From assembly GCF_030409945.1 (NCBI RefSeq), contig NZ_JAUFQV010000026.1:124001-188000 (forward strand): a stretch of DNA of 64,000 nt, written 5' to 3'. Shown in pieces: positions 62,108 to 64,000 of this stretch. The first letter of the stretch is position 1. Every line of letters begins with the position of its first letter. The position numbers and the translations under genes are program-made. This DNA comes from Vibrio tapetis subsp. quintayensis (GTDB lineage Bacteria; Pseudomonadota; Gammaproteobacteria; Enterobacterales; Vibrionaceae). Below the pieces are notes generated by a model. That model was not told the origin of the DNA and ran no database searches. It saw only the letters and a list, made by a program, of their open reading frames with translations.

Positions 62108-62166
62108 AAGGTCAATAGTGACTCAACTTGCATACTATCTGTCTTAAAAAGCAAAGCATTGACCTT
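62108..62166. promoter_or_regulatory. Distant inverted repeat between the AraC and CoA-transferase genes
   Basis: AAGGTCAAT (62108-62116) and ATTGACCTT (62158-62166) are perfect inverted 9-mers with centres 50 bp apart. They lie next to the AraC gene start and upstream of the CoA-transferase gene and may be paired operator half-sites. Confidence 0.45.
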
Positions 62167-62304
62167 CATCAACAGAGTAAGCTGTACGCAGTGAAACGGA
62201 CTTTCTTCCCTACATAAATCAAATTGGACATGATGCATCGGAAATTTTCACGGTAGAGAAGTCGATGTCGAATAGTTCAATATGCGAAAACAGAGAGCAT
62301 CACT

Positions 62305-63612
62305 ATGACTGATTGGAAAAATCAATTCGCCGAAAAAATCATCTCATTAGAGTCGGCAGTAGGCAAAATTGAATCGGGTGATAAAATTTGGGCTGGCGGT
62401 TTGTTGTCAATGCCTGTCGCCTTCCTTCAAGAACTCGACAAACATCTAGAGCAATTCCACGGCTGTGAGCTATACACTGGCCTGATGACCTACCCATATG
62501 AGTTCCTAAAACCTCAATACAAAGAGAATTTTAAACACGTTAGTCTGTTTATGGGGCCGTTGGAGCGTAAGTGCCAGCATGGTGGGAATATTGAAGTAAT
62601 GAACTTCCACTTTTCTAACTTCAAACAGACATTTGCAGCATTAAAACCGAATGCAGTTATCATTGAGGTCACACCGCCGAATGCAGACGGTTACGTAAGC
62701 CTAGGGGCATGCGGTGGTGTCGGCAGCAAAGAAGCGCTGAAGTACGCGAAGAAAGTTATTTTTGCGGTTAACGATCAGCAGCCATTCATCGGCAACAAAG
62801 ACAACCTCGTCCATGTTGACTACGCCGACTTTATCGTTGAAGGCCACCACAGCATTGCAATGCCAAAAGCGGGGGAGCCAAGCGAACTTGAACAACAAAT
62901 CGCTCAGCACGTTAGCCCATTCGTAAGAAATGGCATGACGGTACAAATTGGTATTGGCACCATTTCCAACGCCTTGGGCATGGCGCTGTGTGATCACCAA
63001 GACCTAGGTATTCACACTGAAATGTTTACCGAATCTCTTATGGAAATGTGTACAGCTGGCGCAGTTAGCGGCAAGCTAAAAAACTACAAGCCGAATAAAA
63101 TCGTGACTGCGTTTGCTGCAGGACCGCAAGAAGTAATGGACTACCTACACAACAACGAAGCCATTGAAATGGGCGGGATGGCTGATGTCGTCGATGCTTA
63201 TGAAGTGGCAAAGAACGACAACTTTGTATCGATCAATACGTGTGTGATGGTTGACGTCGTTGGCCAAGTCGCATCTGAAGGTGTGGGTTTCTCACAAATT
63301 TCTGGATCTGGAGGTCAACTCGACTTTGTTCGTGCTGCGGGCATGTCTAAAGGAGGAGTGAGCATTCTAGCCCTGTCTTCGACTCGCGATGGCAAAGACG
63401 GTTTTGAGTCAAATATTCGTATCGCACTTCCAGCAGGGACACCAATCACAACACCTCGCAATGACACTCAAGTTGTTGTCACTGAATACGGCGCAGCGGA
63501 CCTACGTGGTTTAACGACCCCACAACGTGTGAAAGCACTCATCAACATTGCTCATCCAGAGTTTAGAGATGAACTTCATGAGAAAGCAACAAAACTAGGT
63601 CTAGCCAAATAA
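62305..63612 (+). CDS. Acetyl-CoA hydrolase/4-hydroxybutyrate-type CoA-transferase
   Basis: A 435-residue family I CoA-transferase, which moves CoA between carboxylic acids. The N-terminal domain begins GDKIWAGGLLSMPVAFLQEL. The catalytic Glu is expected in GIHTEMFTESLMEMC, and the C-terminal domain has SGSGGQLDFVRAAGMSKGG and TEYGAADLRGLTTPQRV. These features fit 4-hydroxybutyrate/butyrate or succinyl-CoA transferases. It starts a plus-strand operon and is followed after 11 bases by an enoyl-CoA hydratase gene. The acid activated is unknown. Confidence 0.88.
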   Translation: MTDWKNQFAEKIISLESAVGKIESGDKIWAGGLLSMPVAFLQELDKHLEQFHGCELYTGLMTYPYEFLKPQYKENFKHVSLFMGPLERKCQHGGNIEVMNFHFSNFKQTFAALKPNAVIIEVTPPNADGYVSLGACGGVGSKEALKYAKKVIFAVNDQQPFIGNKDNLVHVDYADFIVEGHHSIAMPKAGEPSELEQQIAQHVSPFVRNGMTVQIGIGTISNALGMALCDHQDLGIHTEMFTESLMEMCTAGAVSGKLKNYKPNKIVTAFAAGPQEVMDYLHNNEAIEMGGMADVVDAYEVAKNDNFVSINTCVMVDVVGQVASEGVGFSQISGSGGQLDFVRAAGMSKGGVSILALSSTRDGKDGFESNIRIALPAGTPITTPRNDTQVVVTEYGAADLRGLTTPQRVKALINIAHPEFRDELHEKATKLGLAK

Positions 63613-63623
63613 GGAGCCCAATT

Positions 63624-64000
63624 ATGTACAAAGGTCAATTTTTCACCCTAAGCACTTTGGGCGACAAGCAAGCCGTAGAGCTGGTTTTTAACGCTGAAAA
63701 AGATCCAGTGAATACATTACGCAATGCCGCACTCACTGAACTTGAAGTGTGTATTACGCTACTTGAACAAGACAAACCGAAAGGCTTAATCATTCATTCT
63801 GGAAAAGCGCTGTTTAGTGCGGGGGCCGACGTAAAAGCCTTCCGTGAATTATTCAAAGAGGGCGACGCAGCGATTACGCCGTTCCTAGATTGGGTTCACT
63901 CAATCTACAATCGCGTAGAAGATCTCGATTGCCCTAAAGTGGCAATTATCAATGGTGTGGCGGCAGGCGGTGGTGTAGAGCTTTCTCTATTGGCTGATTA
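63624..64000 (+). CDS. Enoyl-CoA hydratase/3-hydroxyacyl-CoA dehydrogenase (FadB-like), 3' end outside the window
   Basis: The first 125 residues of a crotonase-fold protein. AAGGAG lies 8 bases before the ATG. The N-terminus (TLGDKQAVELVFNAEKDPVNTL) and GLIIHSGKALFSAGADVKAF (oxyanion-hole strand), then INGVAAGGGVELSLLADY, match the alpha-subunit FadB/FadJ type rather than a short enoyl-CoA hydratase. The Glu of the VAAGGGVE motif is in place. The gene runs off the window, so the dehydrogenase half is not seen. It is co-transcribed with the CoA-transferase. Confidence 0.85.
   Translation, partial: MYKGQFFTLSTLGDKQAVELVFNAEKDPVNTLRNAALTELEVCITLLEQDKPKGLIIHSGKALFSAGADVKAFRELFKEGDAAITPFLDWVHSIYNRVEDLDCPKVAIINGVAAGGGVELSLLAD

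Overview
The window is 64 kb of a Vibrio-type gammaproteobacterial genome. The sequence is moderately AT-rich and the genes sit in short, often divergent operons. Signature loci include a complete L-ascorbate (ula) cluster, norVW/norR, a VxrAB-type two-component system with DUF3404 and DUF2861 proteins, and Fur-regulated TonB/ABC iron uptake. Many regulators and optional catabolic genes, and no rRNA or tRNA genes, suggest an accessory-rich replicon such as the second Vibrio chromosome. That last point is inference.

Layout. 0-1.7 kb: the end of a TRAP permease gene and a decayed ECF sigma factor. 1.7-11.9 kb: a siderophore uptake island with a TonB receptor, a FepBDGC-like ABC importer, a penicillin-acylase-family Ntn-hydrolase without signal peptide, and an AraC/GyrI-like regulator. 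Both minus-strand promoters carry a Fur box next to a shared bipartite element. 11.9-16.3 kb: a serine hydrolase and a diguanylate cyclase gene, preceded by a decayed partial copy of the same pair. 16.4-24.7 kb: small enzyme/regulator pairs (old yellow enzyme, YdeI-like, epoxide-hydrolase-like with WYL regulator, GH4 glucosidase with LysR, and a membrane-anchored AraC regulator facing a DUF805 operon). 24.8-30.1 kb: the vxr-like operon with a large exported glycosidase-like protein. 30.3-40.5 kb: VOC protein, TetR/EamA/TrmO-like unit with two operators, LuxR regulator and tyrS, GFA/GNAT/LysE genes, LysR with an NTF2-like protein, and two Vibrio hypotheticals. 40.7-48.9 kb: ula genes, with ulaA-B fused and a HAD phosphatase inserted, and ulaR/ulaG on the other strand. 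49-51.8 kb: Nudix, ASCH, GNAT and TrhO. 52.2-58.2 kb: stand-alone trpB and norWV/norR, flanked on both sides by remnants of the start of an ldhA-like gene. 58.9-64 kb: an enoate-reductase-like flavoenzyme, an AraC regulator, and a divergent CoA-transferase/enoyl-CoA hydratase operon cut by the window end.

The strongest candidate for something new is the iron island. A Fur- and probably AraC-controlled acylase, apparently cytoplasmic, is co-transcribed with a siderophore importer. This suggests that imported siderophore is deacylated or its amide bond is cleaved inside the cell, and that a product may signal to the GyrI-like domain of the regulator.
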